DNA from: Shewanella sp. Arc9-LZ
Lineage (GTDB): Bacteria > Pseudomonadota > Gammaproteobacteria > Enterobacterales > Shewanellaceae
DNA length: 64,000 nucleotides
NCBI RefSeq assembly: GCF_010092445.1
Contig: NZ_CP048031.1
Span: forward strand, 744,001-808,000
Direction of reading: 5' to 3'
Every line of letters begins with the position of its first letter. Positions within the stretch are counted from its first letter, which is position 1. A program made the position numbers and the translations under genes. A model generated the notes under the pieces. That model worked only from the letters and a program-made list of their open reading frames with translations. It ran no database searches and was not told the DNA's origin. Positions 9,659-19,344 of the stretch are shown here, piece by piece.

Positions 9659-9856
9659 TTAATGATTGCCGCCGCCACATCCACCGCAACAACTGCCACC
9701 ATTAGCTTGTTTTTTGGTAGTATTTTCAGCCTGAGATACTTTTTCTGTTGCAGAGTTCGAGTCTGTTACAGCAGTGTCCTGGGCTGTAGGTGCCACATTG
9801 CTAACTGGTTCAGCTTGCTTGGCAGGCTTGAAAATACCGCTAATTGAAAAACTCAT
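9659..9856 (-). CDS. Small Cys/Gly-tailed protein
   Basis: Encodes 65 residues; ATG 9856 has GAGG 8 nt upstream. A short N-terminus (MSFSISGIFKP) leads into a low-complexity Ala/Thr/Ser/Glu middle and ends in NGGSCCGGCGGGNH. The tail has three cysteines and a terminal His, suggesting metal binding or attachment through thiols. Its stop codon lies 13 bp from the end of the convergent acetyltransferase gene. I do not recognise a named family. Confidence 0.65.
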   Translation of the reverse strand: MSFSISGIFKPAKQAEPVSNVAPTAQDTAVTDSNSATEKVSQAENTTKKQANGGSCCGGCGGGNH

Positions 9857-10132
9857 GGTGATACCTCGTTATGGGAGCTGATTGTGTAATGTTGTGATGA
9901 AATCTAGTGGCCAAATTTAAACATGTTTTTTATTTGCATGTTTAAATTGTATAAGGCTTACTTTTTTAGTCAAGTGTTATCTGCCGCAATAAGCTCGACC
10001 TGCTTAAGATGTGTTGAGCATCACATTTAACTGCCGTGTTAATTAACGATAATCCAAGCAAGCACTGCCTAGAGCCTTTGTTTTAATCTGAATGAGCGTG
10101 ATAAACTGCGCATCCACATGTTTGGAGTTTTT

Positions 10133-11398
10133 ATGTCTTTTGCAGATTTATCGTTACATCCCATATTGATTAACCGCCTAGCTGAATTAAAATATCAGCA
10201 ACCTACGCCGATCCAACTACAGGCTATTCCGGTTATTTTAAGCGGTAAAGACGTGATGGCGGGGGCGCAAACGGGCACCGGGAAAACGGCTGCTTTTGCA
10301 TTACCGTTACTGCATCAACTATTGACTCATAAAGATGCTTTAGTCGCTCAGCCAGATACTCAATATATTCATTTAACCCCTATTACCGCGCTTGTATTAG
10401 TCCCAACTCGAGAGTTAGCCCAGCAAGTGCACAGTAGTATTGAGCAATATGCTTATGGCAGTTCAGTCACTAGCGTGATGGTTTATGGTGGGGTTAGCAT
10501 TGGTGAACAAATCCGCCTGTTAGCCAATGGCACTAATATTTTGGTGGCGACTCCAGGGCGGTTATTAGACTTGCTGCGTAAGCGTGCGTTGTCATTGTCG
10601 CAATTAACTCATTTGGTATTTGATGAAGCCGATCGCATGCTGGACATGGGCTTTAAAGATGAAATTGTCGAGGTGCTTAAGCGTTTACCAAGTACACGAC
10701 AAACATTATTATTTTCAGCCACCTTAGATGACCGTATGCTCAGTTTTAGCCGACGCTTATTACGCTCACCACAAGTGATTGAAGTGGCTCAGCGAAATAC
10801 CACCGCCAGCAGTATTGTTGAGCGAGTGTTTAATGTCGACGCTAACCGAAAATGCGCCATGCTGTGTCATTTAATCAGCCAAGAAGGTTGGCAGCAAAGC
10901 TTAATATTTAGCCGCACCAAACAAGGTGCTGATGCACTGGTAAAGCAGATGAATCAAGCTGGTGTAGCGGCTGAAGCATTTCATGCTGACCTAACTCAAG
11001 CAGCACGTGAACAAGTATTAGCAGCATTTAAAGCCGGTGATGTGGCCGCGTTAGTCGCCACCGATGTGGCTGCTAGAGGGTTAGATATTAACGAGTTGAA
11101 TTATGTCGTTAATATGGAGTTACCGTTTCAAGTTGAAGACTACGTACACCGAATAGGCCGCACAGGCAGAGCAGGTAAAGCAGGGCAAGCTATTACATTA
11201 TTAAGCATCGATGACGAGCCATTATTAACTAAACTAGAAGCCTTTTTAGACCGACGTTTACCACAGCAATGGCTGGCAGGTTTTGAGCCAGACCTTGATT
11301 TAATTGCTCCAGTTACCCGTAAAACAACCAAATCTGCATTAAAAAAACAAGCCCGTAAAAAGGCATTAGCGGCATCTTCACGCGGTAAAAAACGCTAA
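10133..11398 (+). CDS. DEAD-box ATP-dependent RNA helicase, RhlE type
   Basis: Encodes 421 residues. All helicase motifs are visible: Q motif (PTPIQLQAIP), motif I AQTGTGKT, Ia PTRELAQQ, Ib TPGR, II DEAD ([13 protein letters not shown]), [31 protein letters not shown] Lys/Arg-rich tail (KKQARKKALAASSRGKKR) follows. ATG 10133 (MSFADLSL) is chosen because GGAG lies 5 nt upstream; ATG 10118 has no ribosome site. Such proteins remodel ribosomal RNA or mRNA, often at low temperature. Third-best match among the three helicases here to canonical RhlE, so I give no symbol. Confidence 0.88.
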   Translation: MSFADLSLHPILINRLAELKYQQPTPIQLQAIPVILSGKDVMAGAQTGTGKTAAFALPLLHQLLTHKDALVAQPDTQYIHLTPITALVLVPTRELAQQVHSSIEQYAYGSSVTSVMVYGGVSIGEQIRLLANGTNILVATPGRLLDLLRKRALSLSQLTHLVFDEADRMLDMGFKDEIVEVLKRLPSTRQTLLFSATLDDRMLSFSRRLLRSPQVIEVAQRNTTASSIVERVFNVDANRKCAMLCHLISQEGWQQSLIFSRTKQGADALVKQMNQAGVAAEAFHADLTQAAREQVLAAFKAGDVAALVATDVAARGLDINELNYVVNMELPFQVEDYVHRIGRTGRAGKAGQAITLLSIDDEPLLTKLEAFLDRRLPQQWLAGFEPDLDLIAPVTRKTTKSALKKQARKKALAASSRGKKR

Positions 11399-11571
11399 CA
11401 TGAGTTTTATATTGATTCCATCACACATGACAGTGTGGTGAGTGTCTTTTTACTGCCACATTAATGTCATCTAGTTTGAACCGAGTTGTCACATTAGACG
11501 CTTATCTTAACTGACAAATAATTATACCTATATTTGATCCGTTATTTTCAGAGCATATCTAAGGACAATTT

Positions 11572-13632
11572 ATGAGCAAGGCGACATTTGATCCAACTCG
11601 TTTTAACAACAGTAAAAATACCCCCTTCAATGAAGTGATGGATAATCATCTATCACGTCGTAATTTTGTTAAGCGTGGTTTAGGCCTTAGTGCTATGACG
11701 GCGTTTGGTGGCTTCGGATTAAGTGCTTGTGGCTCTGACAATGACACCGTTGCAGAAACGCCAACAACGCCGACCACGCCAACAGCACCAACAAAAAGTT
11801 CTGCAGTATTAGGTTTTGAGTCTATTGCCGGTTCTAAAACCGATGCAGTTGCGGTAGCTGCTGGTTATTCAGCTTATGTGTTAGCACCTTGGGGAACACC
11901 CTTAAATTCGAAAGCTGCAGCGTGGAAAGCCGATGGCAGTAATACTGCTATCGATCAGGAAAACTCAGTAGGTATGCATCATGATGGTATGCATTTCTTC
12001 CCGTTGAATGATTCGGCAGATGACGGTTTATTGTGTATTAACCACGAATACATTGACCAGGATGCTTTACATCCAACAGGCCCAACGTTTGATGCTGATG
12101 GTAAGCGCACATTAATTGATGAAATTCGCAAAGAAATCAACGCCCATGGTATTTCAGTTGTACGTATTAAATTAGTTTCTGGACGATGGCAAGTGGTCGA
12201 AAACGACAGCCATAACCGTCGTTTTACTGGTGCAACCGTGATGGATATTGCTGGCCCACTAGCGTACAGCTCATACCTTGAAACGCGTTATTCGCCCGAT
12301 GGCAGCCAAGCGCGCGGTACTTTAAATAACTGTGGTAATGGTTATACGCCTTGGGGCACTTATTTAACATGTGAAGAAAACTGGCCTGGTTACTTTGTTA
12401 ATAAAGGCACCTTAACGCAAGAGCAAACGCGCATTGGTATTTCGACTTCTGACACTCGTTATGGCTGGAGCCACTTAGCGGGTGATGACGATGAACGTTT
12501 AGACGAATTTGCTCGTTTTGATGTGACGCCAACGGGCTCAAGTGCGACTAATGATTACCGTAACGAAGCTAATGGCCATGGTTATATTGTTGAAATTGAT
12601 CCATACAATCCCAACTCGCGCGCCATTAAGCGTACTGCATTAGGTCGCTTCCGCCACGAGGGTTGTGCCTTTGGTAAACTTGAAGAAGGCAAACCAATCA
12701 CATTTTATTCAGGCCACGATTCACGTTTTGAATATCTGTATAAGTTTGTTTCTGACGCAGCATGGGATCCAGCAGATGCTAACAGTACTAACCGCTTAAC
12801 AGTTGGCGATAAGTACATGAATGCCGGAACCTTATATGCGGCTAAGTTTACCGAAGACGGTGTCGGTGAATGGTTACCGCTAACGTTAGATGGGGTGACT
12901 GCCGACGGAAGCACGCTTGCGAGCAGCTTTGACTCACAAGCCGCGATTATATTAAATACCGCTGGCGCTGCTGATTTAGTGGGTGCTACACCAATGGATC
13001 GCCCAGAATGGACAACTGTCGATCCATTTACAGGTACGGTATACCTAACGTTAACCAACAACAGTAAGCGTACCGACAGCACCAACCCTGCTAACCCGCG
13101 TTTAAATAACAACTTTGGTCATATTATCCGTTGGGATGAAGGTGATGCAGCAACGGAATTTAGCTGGGATATCTTTATATTTGGTTCACCTGCAGATGGT
13201 GATGCTGAGACTAACTTATCTGGCTTAACTGACTTAAACCAGTTTGCTAGTCCAGACGGTTTGGCGTTCGATCAACGTGGTATTTTGTGGGTGCAAACCG
13301 ACAATGGTGCCTCTGAAGTTACCGAAGAAACCAACGATCAAATGTTAGCGATTGTGCCATCAACGATGGTAGATGCAGACGGTAACCAACAAGTGGTAAC
13401 GGCTGAAAACCAAACTCAGCTTAAGCGTTTCTTTGTTGGCCCTAACGGCTGTGAAGTGACTGGTTTTGCCATGTCACCAGACTACACCGCAATGTTTGCC
13501 AATATTCAGCATCCTGGCAACTGGCCATACTCTGATAGAGCAGATGAAGAAACGCCCGCAGGCACAACGGTTCGTCCACGTGCAGCTACAGTGATGTTTA
13601 TTAAAGATGACGGCGGTGAAATCGGCGTTTAA
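11572..13632 (+). CDS. PhoX-family (DUF839) Tat-exported phosphatase-like protein
   Basis: Encodes 686 residues starting with AAGGACAATTTATG. The N-terminal SRRNFVKRG is a twin-arginine export signal, followed by a hydrophobic stretch ending near a Cys (GFGLSAC) and a Thr/Pro repeat linker. The body matches the DUF839/PhoX beta-propeller family: GTYLTCEENWPGYF carries the Cys/Glu pair that in characterised PhoX binds the iron/calcium cofactor, and RHEGCAFGK and SPDGLAFDQRGILW are family segments. PhoX enzymes are periplasmic alkaline phosphatases; not every family member has been shown to be one. Single-gene unit with its own terminator; no clear Pho box recognised. Confidence 0.85.
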   Translation: MSKATFDPTRFNNSKNTPFNEVMDNHLSRRNFVKRGLGLSAMTAFGGFGLSACGSDNDTVAETPTTPTTPTAPTKSSAVLGFESIAGSKTDAVAVAAGYSAYVLAPWGTPLNSKAAAWKADGSNTAIDQENSVGMHHDGMHFFPLNDSADDGLLCINHEYIDQDALHPTGPTFDADGKRTLIDEIRKEINAHGISVVRIKLVSGRWQVVENDSHNRRFTGATVMDIAGPLAYSSYLETRYSPDGSQARGTLNNCGNGYTPWGTYLTCEENWPGYFVNKGTLTQEQTRIGISTSDTRYGWSHLAGDDDERLDEFARFDVTPTGSSATNDYRNEANGHGYIVEIDPYNPNSRAIKRTALGRFRHEGCAFGKLEEGKPITFYSGHDSRFEYLYKFVSDAAWDPADANSTNRLTVGDKYMNAGTLYAAKFTEDGVGEWLPLTLDGVTADGSTLASSFDSQAAIILNTAGAADLVGATPMDRPEWTTVDPFTGTVYLTLTNNSKRTDSTNPANPRLNNNFGHIIRWDEGDAATEFSWDIFIFGSPADGDAETNLSGLTDLNQFASPDGLAFDQRGILWVQTDNGASEVTEETNDQMLAIVPSTMVDADGNQQVVTAENQTQLKRFFVGPNGCEVTGFAMSPDYTAMFANIQHPGNWPYSDRADEETPAGTTVRPRAATVMFIKDDGGEIGV

Positions 13633-13701
13633 TGTAAGCCACTTTCTCTGGAAGTCATTAACCTTGCTTTAGTCTTGTTTATGGCTTTAAAAGCGTATAT
13701 C

Positions 13702-13740
13702 AACCCTGATAGACTTGTTCTATCAGGGTTTTACTTTTTT
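13702..13740 (+). terminator. Rho-independent terminator after phoX-like gene
   Basis: The perfect 10-bp stem AACCCTGATA / TATCAGGGTT with loop GACTTGTTC is followed by TTACTTTTTT. Confidence 0.9.
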
Positions 13741-13759
13741 CTGTGTACAAAATCTAATG

Positions 13760-13798
13760 ATCAGTTCTAATTACCAGTTCTAATTACCAGCTTTAATT
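13760..13798 (+). repeat. Three tandem 13-bp repeats
   Basis: The copies ATCAGTTCTAATT, ACCAGTTCTAATT and ACCAGCTTTAATT are head-to-tail between the terminator and the VOC gene. They are slightly diverged, and no function is evident. Confidence 0.8.
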
Positions 13799-13825
13799 AT
13801 TAATAGTCTATTTACAAGGACAGCC

Positions 13826-14212
13826 ATGCTAAATGGAATTCATCACGTCGCGATTATCTGTGCCGATTACCCACGTTCAAAAGCATTTTATACGCAAGTT
13901 TTAGGGTTAAAAGTTATTGCTGAGCATTACCGCGAAGCACGGGATTCTTACAAGCTTGACTTAGCTTTGCCCGATGGTAGCCAAATTGAGCTATTTTCAT
14001 TTAATGGTGCGCCGCCAAGACCCAGTTATCCCGAAGCCCAAGGCTTACGTCATTTAGCGTTTAAAGTTGATGATCTCGATGTGGTAGTGGCCCATTTGCA
14101 GCAGAACAACATCTCAGTCGAACCCGTTCGTATTGACGAATATACCGGTAAACAATATACCTTTTTTAGCGATCCAGACGGTTTACCGTTAGAGCTTTAT
14201 CAAGTCAGTTAA
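13826..14212 (+). CDS. VOC-family (glyoxalase/YaeR-like) protein
   Basis: Encodes 128 residues with paired beta-alpha-beta-beta-beta modules of the vicinal-oxygen-chelate fold. Probable metal ligands: His in IHHVAIIC, Glu in IELFSF, His in LRHLAFKV and Glu in LPLELYQ. The sequence closely follows E. coli YaeR (GHHVAII.DY..SK.FY...LG). RBS: AAGGACAGCC before ATG. Likely metal-dependent; substrate unknown. Confidence 0.85.
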   Translation: MLNGIHHVAIICADYPRSKAFYTQVLGLKVIAEHYREARDSYKLDLALPDGSQIELFSFNGAPPRPSYPEAQGLRHLAFKVDDLDVVVAHLQQNNISVEPVRIDEYTGKQYTFFSDPDGLPLELYQVS

Positions 14213-14276
14213 TCGATATCGACCAGGCCGCTGTTTTTGAGCGGTATTCAAACTGTTATCAATGACGGTTTTTATC

Positions 14277-14292
14277 AATAACCGCGGTTATT
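14277..14292. repeat. 16-bp perfect palindrome
   Basis: AATAACCGCGGTTATT lies downstream of the VOC gene and upstream of the siderophore receptor. It has no T tract, so it is not a terminator on its own; it could be an operator. Confidence 0.5.
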
Positions 14293-14364
14293 AATAACGG
14301 CTACCTATCTGCTTATTGCCTCCTTTGTTAGCTAAATCTCTTATTTAATAAATCTTTACACAAA

Positions 14365-14379
14365 TGATAATGATTTGCA
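14365..14379 (+). promoter_or_regulatory. Probable Fur box
   Basis: TGATAATGATTTGCA matches the 7-1-7 Fur consensus TGATAATNATTATCA at 12 of 14 informative positions. It lies about 85 bp upstream of the TonB-dependent receptor gene, the expected place for iron repression of the receptor/piuC unit. Confidence 0.75.
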
Positions 14380-14464
14380 TTTGCGATCTTTGTTTCATTT
14401 ATGTAAAGTGCATCACATAAATGAAATTTAGTTAACGCTTATTAATAACAGGATGATGTTAAGC

Positions 14465-16786
14465 ATGAAGTCGAGTAATTACAGTAAGTTATCGTTAGGT
14501 GCTCAAGCCGTTGCTGCAGCATTAGTATTCAGTAGCCCAGCGCTATATGCTGCAGACACCAAAAATGAAACTTGCGATAAGGATATATTGGCGAAATGTA
14601 AACCCGCGCAAACGGACGAATCAATAGAGCGAATTCGTGTTCATGGTGTGCAAAACTCGGTTTACATGTTTAATAACTCAGCCGACAAACGCCGAATGGC
14701 TGCACTTGTCGATACGCCTCAAGTGATTACCGTGTTAACTCAAGACCAAATTCAAGAGTCAGGAAATACCGACTTAAAAGACATTTTGTCAGCTCAAGCG
14801 GGTGTCACCCTTGGTACGGGTGAAAACGGTAATGCATTCGGTGATCGTTATATTATCCGTGGTCACGAAGCACGTAGCGACGTGTTTGTAGATGGACTTC
14901 GCGACCCTGGCATGACCACTCGTGAAAGTTTTGCCACCGAGCGAGTTGAAATTACCAAAGGTCCAAGTTCAACATTTGCTGGCCGTGGTTCATCAGGTGG
15001 TGCCATTAACAGTGTGACTAAAAAAGCCTCAGTAGCTTACGATTTTGGCCGTGTCGATCTGGGTATTGGTACTGACGATCACACTCGTCTAACGGTGGAC
15101 TATAACTTACCGATATCAGACAAAGTGGCAGTACGCCTTAATGGTTTAGCGGCTGAAGAAGACAAGCCGGGCCGCGAAGGCATTACGAGTGAACGCCAAG
15201 GTGTTCAGTTATCGGGTGTGTATGAAGCCACCGATGCATTGTCATTTACCGCCGATGGTTACTACCTAGACGCGAAAGATGTGCCAGATTTAGGCAGTTA
15301 TTTTGATCGAGATACTCGTAAGCCGCTAGAAGATATTCCTGTTTATGCTCAAGATGGTGACTTTCTAAATTCTAAGGTCACCACGTTTACTTTACGTACC
15401 GAATATGAGTTAAATGACAGCATTACGTTGTACAACGCCACACGCGTTGGACATACCGAAAATGGCTATATTACAACCGGTATGGGCGGCACAACGCGGG
15501 CCGATACCGACCCAACAGCGCCTGGTGCCAGCACCTTAACGCTTAGTACTCACCAAGGTAACCAAGATGTTGATTATGTCAGCACTCAATTCAACTTATT
15601 TTGGAACACTCAAGCACTGGGTTTTAATCACAAGTTAGTATTTGGCCTTGAATACACAGATGAAAATGTTGATAACGGCGTATATAGCATCACCAACAAC
15701 AATGATGGAAATTGTTTGACCAATGGTCGCGGTGGCGTATCAGAGTCTTATTGTATTATTGATGGTGACGGCAATACTGTCGATAACATCGGCCAGTTAA
15801 TGGATCGCAGCTATGTTGATGGTGGATCAGATGCGATATACGACATCGAGACTGTGTCGGTATACATGATGGATACGGTCGAATTAACCGATCAATTAGC
15901 ATTGTTTTTTGGTTTTAGACAAGACAGCTTTGATTACAGTAATAACACCACGAGTCGTGCTGTTGAAGTGGATTATGCCTATTCCGATACCATGTATAAC
16001 GGCAATATTGGCTTAGTTTACGACTTATCTGAAGATGCTAATATCTACGCCAATTACAGTACTGCAACCAACATCAACGGCGGTGAGTCTGACTTAGGTG
16101 CTAACTGTGGTTACGGTGGTATTTGTGGTACACAAGAGCAAGCTGCTGAAGCCGATGCCGAAATCGTTGAAAACCTAGAGCTTGGCACCAAGTGGATGTT
16201 GTTTGACGACAAAATGATGTTTTCAGCATCAATCTTCCAAATCACTAAAAGTGATGTAATGGAAAGTGTTGGCGACAGTTACTCAACTTTGGGGACACTT
16301 AATACCGGTAAAAACCGCGTTAAAGGTATTGAGTTTGGTATGGTCGGCAATATTACTGACAAACTCAGCATACAATTCTCGGCTGCCAAAATGGATTCCG
16401 AAATTTTAGAATCTTACAATCCAGCTAATATTGGTTTAGTACTGAGTAACTTTGCTGATGAAAGCGCTTATTTGCAACTGCGTTATGAGCTAACAGAGTC
16501 ATTCGTATTTGGTGGTAGTTACACTTATCAAAGTGAAATGTATGGTGGACAACCAGACACTGCAGCAGGTTATGATAGCGACAATAGCCGTTACAGCATT
16601 GTGGTGCCTAACTATCAAGTAGTTGATTTATTTGCCAGTTACAATGCCACCGAAGATTTAACTTTCCGTGTCAACGTAGGTAACATATTGAACGAAGAAT
16701 ACTGGACGGCAGCTTATCGTTCTGGCTCATTTATGTACTTAGGTGACGCCCGTAATGCTAAATTGTCGATGACATATGAGTTTTAA
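14465..16786 (+). CDS. TonB-dependent siderophore receptor
   Basis: Encodes 773 residues from ATG 14465 (MKSSNYSKLSLG). ATGs at 14453 and 14456 are in frame but overlap the only AGGA. A signal peptide ends near ALYAAD. The plug domain begins ALVDTPQVITVLTQDQI and includes RYIIRGHEARSDVFVDGLRD and VEITKGPSSTFAGRGSSGG, hallmarks of Fiu/CirA-like ferric-catecholate receptors. The barrel ends with the outer-membrane Phe signature (LSMTYEF). It imports ferric siderophore across the outer membrane using TonB energy. A Fur-like box precedes it, and the PiuC hydroxylase gene follows 14 bp later, a conserved pairing. Confidence 0.92.
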   Translation: MKSSNYSKLSLGAQAVAAALVFSSPALYAADTKNETCDKDILAKCKPAQTDESIERIRVHGVQNSVYMFNNSADKRRMAALVDTPQVITVLTQDQIQESGNTDLKDILSAQAGVTLGTGENGNAFGDRYIIRGHEARSDVFVDGLRDPGMTTRESFATERVEITKGPSSTFAGRGSSGGAINSVTKKASVAYDFGRVDLGIGTDDHTRLTVDYNLPISDKVAVRLNGLAAEEDKPGREGITSERQGVQLSGVYEATDALSFTADGYYLDAKDVPDLGSYFDRDTRKPLEDIPVYAQDGDFLNSKVTTFTLRTEYELNDSITLYNATRVGHTENGYITTGMGGTTRADTDPTAPGASTLTLSTHQGNQDVDYVSTQFNLFWNTQALGFNHKLVFGLEYTDENVDNGVYSITNNNDGNCLTNGRGGVSESYCIIDGDGNTVDNIGQLMDRSYVDGGSDAIYDIETVSVYMMDTVELTDQLALFFGFRQDSFDYSNNTTSRAVEVDYAYSDTMYNGNIGLVYDLSEDANIYANYSTATNINGGESDLGANCGYGGICGTQEQAAEADAEIVENLELGTKWMLFDDKMMFSASIFQITKSDVMESVGDSYSTLGTLNTGKNRVKGIEFGMVGNITDKLSIQFSAAKMDSEILESYNPANIGLVLSNFADESAYLQLRYELTESFVFGGSYTYQSEMYGGQPDTAAGYDSDNSRYSIVVPNYQVVDLFASYNATEDLTFRVNVGNILNEEYWTAAYRSGSFMYLGDARNAKLSMTYEF

Positions 16787-16800
16787 TTAAAGGTATTTGC

Positions 16801-17481
16801 ATGATTGTTATTGAACAAATTCTCTCGAAACAGGATGTCGGTGCTTATCGTCAGCAACTGGCTGAATGTCCGTGGGGCGACGGCCGTAAAACCGCAATGG
16901 GGATAGCGGCGTCGGTTAAAAATAACAATCAAGCAGATGCGCAACACGCTAATGTGCGCCAACTGGCTAATCAACTACTGGCGCGTATTGGCGAAACGCC
17001 TAAAATTGTATCAGCGGCGTTACCGCATAAGATATTTCCGCCGTGCTTTAATCGTTATAGCGAAACTGAAGAGTATGGTTACCATGTCGATGCAGCCATC
17101 ATGCGGATCCCTAATACCGCAGAAGTGATCCGCAGTGATGTATCCATGACGGTATTTTTGAGTGAACCCGAAGAGTATGACGGTGGTGAGTTAGTTATTG
17201 CCACTGAATTTGGCCAGCAGCAAATTAAATTACCTGCAGGATACGCCGTAGTATACCCGTCGAGTAGTTTGCATAAAGTGACCGCGGTAACCCGAGGGCA
17301 ACGCGTAGCAGCTATTACGTGGATGCAAAGTATGGTGGCCGATGTCACATTACGCCAAACCTTGTATCAGCTCGATCAAAGCATTCAAAACTTGATCAAA
17401 ACCAATAACACAGATCGCGCCGAGTTAGATAACCTGCATAATGTGTATCACAATTTGATCAGGCAGTTTACCCAGCTGTAA
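16801..17481 (+). CDS. piuC: PKHD-type Fe(II)/2-oxoglutarate hydroxylase PiuC
   Basis: Encodes 226 residues. The prolyl-4-hydroxylase-like double-stranded beta helix has iron ligands HVD (YGYHVDAAIM) and the distal His in YPSSSLHKVTAV, with the 2-oxoglutarate Arg in TRGQRVAAITW. The family is nearly always next to catecholate siderophore receptors, as here, only 14 bp downstream, so it is probably cotranscribed and iron-regulated. Its substrate is not known. Confidence 0.9.
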   Translation: MIVIEQILSKQDVGAYRQQLAECPWGDGRKTAMGIAASVKNNNQADAQHANVRQLANQLLARIGETPKIVSAALPHKIFPPCFNRYSETEEYGYHVDAAIMRIPNTAEVIRSDVSMTVFLSEPEEYDGGELVIATEFGQQQIKLPAGYAVVYPSSSLHKVTAVTRGQRVAAITWMQSMVADVTLRQTLYQLDQSIQNLIKTNNTDRAELDNLHNVYHNLIRQFTQL

Positions 17482-17584
17482 TCGCTCTAGTGGGCTTTGA
17501 ATGACGGGGTAATAATGGTTGGTTTTGAATTGTTAGCTTGTCCTAATACCAATTAAAATCAATTGGTAAAAATAGTTAAGCGAA

Positions 17585-17630
17585 GGTGACTCAAAAAATG
17601 GTGACTCAAAAAAATGAGACTCAATAAAGG
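17585..17630 (+). repeat. Degenerate 15/16-bp tandem repeat
   Basis: GGTGACTCAAAAAAT, GGTGACTCAAAAAAAT and a third diverged copy GAGACTCAATAAAGG lie in the space between the convergent piuC and nrfD genes. Just upstream, at 17547-17568, is the 8-bp stem TACCAATT/AATTGGTA. Confidence 0.7.
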
Positions 17631-17667
17631 GACGAGGTTACAAACAGCGGTATCTTCTGTCGAATAG

Positions 17668-17705
17668 ACGGTGACAGTACGGTTGCTAACGCGTGCTATC
17701 ACCGT
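17668..17705 (-). terminator. Possible terminator of the nrf operon
   Basis: The inverted repeat ACGGTGA/TCACCGT has a 24-nt loop and lies immediately downstream of nrfD on the minus strand. It has no strong U tract, so the assignment is tentative. Confidence 0.4.
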
Positions 17706-17713
17706 TAATTTTA

Positions 17714-18655
17714 TTAACTTACCACCATTTGACCGGTATAAAGTATAAAGTTACGTAATAATATGACGCCCAATAAACTTAGACATGCTGTTCCGGCAAC
17801 ATAGGAAAACTTGCGTTTTGAAGTGGCGGTCATAAATAAGTTCATCGCTAATGGGGCCGACAATCCTAGTCCCATAATGCCGAACCAGAATACAAATCCC
17901 CAAAAGCCTACTCCGATAGCATTGAATGCCGCAACCTTGCTTTGGCCACCACTGAAGACCAATCCTAGGAAGAAGGTGAACATAAGGAGTATCTCGCCTA
18001 AAATCAATGGGATCTCTATTTTATGAATAAAACGTACTTCAGCACCATTGGGATTGCCTTTGAGTAACACACCACCTAATAGTGATGCAGCGGCACCTGA
18101 AGACAAGCCAGAAGCTAAAAATAGTAAGGGTAATACTCCGGTATTCCACATTGGGAAGTGAGGCTGAGCCGATAATAAAAATCCGGTATAGGCACCTAGC
18201 GACACTGAGAAAATCACTAGTAAACCGGTTATACCTGCTTCATATCGCGCTAGCAGCCTGGTTAACGTACAGGCGATTGGTAAATGTTTTTCACAAAATT
18301 TATCAATGGGTTGTCTGAATGTTACTGCAATCCAAGCATACATAAATACTTGATATAGCATTAAGATAATCACACCCATCGACATCACCGACGTAGGATT
18401 GTAAAACACTAGAATCTTCCAAAAGTCCCAAGGTTTTGTTAAATCTAATACCAACACTCCTAAGCCAGCTAAAACGGAAATTGCCGCAATAATACAAGCA
18501 GCTATAATAAATCCAGACTGATATGCTTTCTCTTTTAAGCAAAAATGTTTCAATAAAACAGCGAAGAACATGGCGCCTGCGGATGCCCCGGCTAAAAATA
18601 GGTATACTGCAATGGGCCAGTGCCAAACCAATGTATCAAAATGAAAAGCACTCAT
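17714..18655 (-). CDS. nrfD: NrfD-type membrane quinol oxidoreductase subunit
   Basis: Encodes 313 residues with eight or more hydrophobic helices, beginning WHWPIAVYLFLAGASAGAMF, the signature of NrfD/PsrC proteins. It takes electrons from menaquinol in the inner membrane and passes them to the adjacent iron-sulfur subunit. It overlaps nrfC by 4 bp (ATGA), so translation is coupled. Last gene of a four-gene leftward operon. Confidence 0.9.
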   Translation of the reverse strand: MSAFHFDTLVWHWPIAVYLFLAGASAGAMFFAVLLKHFCLKEKAYQSGFIIAACIIAAISVLAGLGVLVLDLTKPWDFWKILVFYNPTSVMSMGVIILMLYQVFMYAWIAVTFRQPIDKFCEKHLPIACTLTRLLARYEAGITGLLVIFSVSLGAYTGFLLSAQPHFPMWNTGVLPLLFLASGLSSGAAASLLGGVLLKGNPNGAEVRFIHKIEIPLILGEILLMFTFFLGLVFSGGQSKVAAFNAIGVGFWGFVFWFGIMGLGLSAPLAMNLFMTATSKRKFSYVAGTACLSLLGVILLRNFILYTGQMVVS

Positions 18656-19338
18656 AATATAATCTCCCCTTGTTTCGCTTTGATACGAAATATTTTAGGT
18701 CGGGTACCTAAATCTTGCTTAAAGCGCTCAGTCGGATTCGCCTTTAATAGCGCAACCAGTTCAGACTCGGGATCTTTAAGATTGCCAAACACTAATGCTT
18801 TTGTCGGACATATTTCTACACAGGCAGGTTGTTTACCCTGTTTGAGATTAGTTTCACGGCAGAAGTCACATTTGTCGGCAGCTTTAGTAACAGGATTAAT
18901 AAAACGCACTTCATAAGGGCAGGCCGCAATACAGTATTGGCAACCGACACATTTATCTGCATTTACTGCAACAATACCGGTTTCTTTATTAATAAAGGCG
19001 GCCCCGGTTGGACAAACAGAAACGCAAGGTGCGTTCTCGCAATGTTCACAAGAATGTCGAGAAAAATGATAAAACTGATTAGGGTATTCTCCAAACGGCC
19101 CAGTTCTTTCAATGCTTAGTCGTGTGACACCTTCAGGTACATGATTCACTTCTCGACATGCTTCAACACAGGCATTACAGCCAATGCATTTAGTTTCATC
19201 ATTTAACAAAGCGTACTTTATGTTGTTTATAGCGGGTTCCATTTCGGCATTGGCATGATTACCACTGAATGGATATACCGACACGCCTGCAACCAATGCG
19301 CAGGTGCTTTTAAGGAAATGCCTTCTTGAGTTTTCCAT
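18652..19338 (-). CDS. nrfC: NrfC-type 4Fe-4S ferredoxin subunit
   Basis: Encodes 228 residues. A twin-arginine signal (SRRHFLKST) directs it to the periplasm. Four cysteine clusters are visible: CIGCNACVEAC, CEHCENAPCVSVCP, CVGCQYCIAACP and CDFC with CVEICP, enough for four 4Fe-4S centres as in NrfC/DmsB-type proteins. It should relay electrons from NrfD to the pentaheme cytochrome encoded just upstream (6-bp gap). Confidence 0.9.
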   Translation of the reverse strand: MENSRRHFLKSTCALVAGVSVYPFSGNHANAEMEPAINNIKYALLNDETKCIGCNACVEACREVNHVPEGVTRLSIERTGPFGEYPNQFYHFSRHSCEHCENAPCVSVCPTGAAFINKETGIVAVNADKCVGCQYCIAACPYEVRFINPVTKAADKCDFCRETNLKQGKQPACVEICPTKALVFGNLKDPESELVALLKANPTERFKQDLGTRPKIFRIKAKQGEIIL

Positions 19339-19344
19339 GATTAC

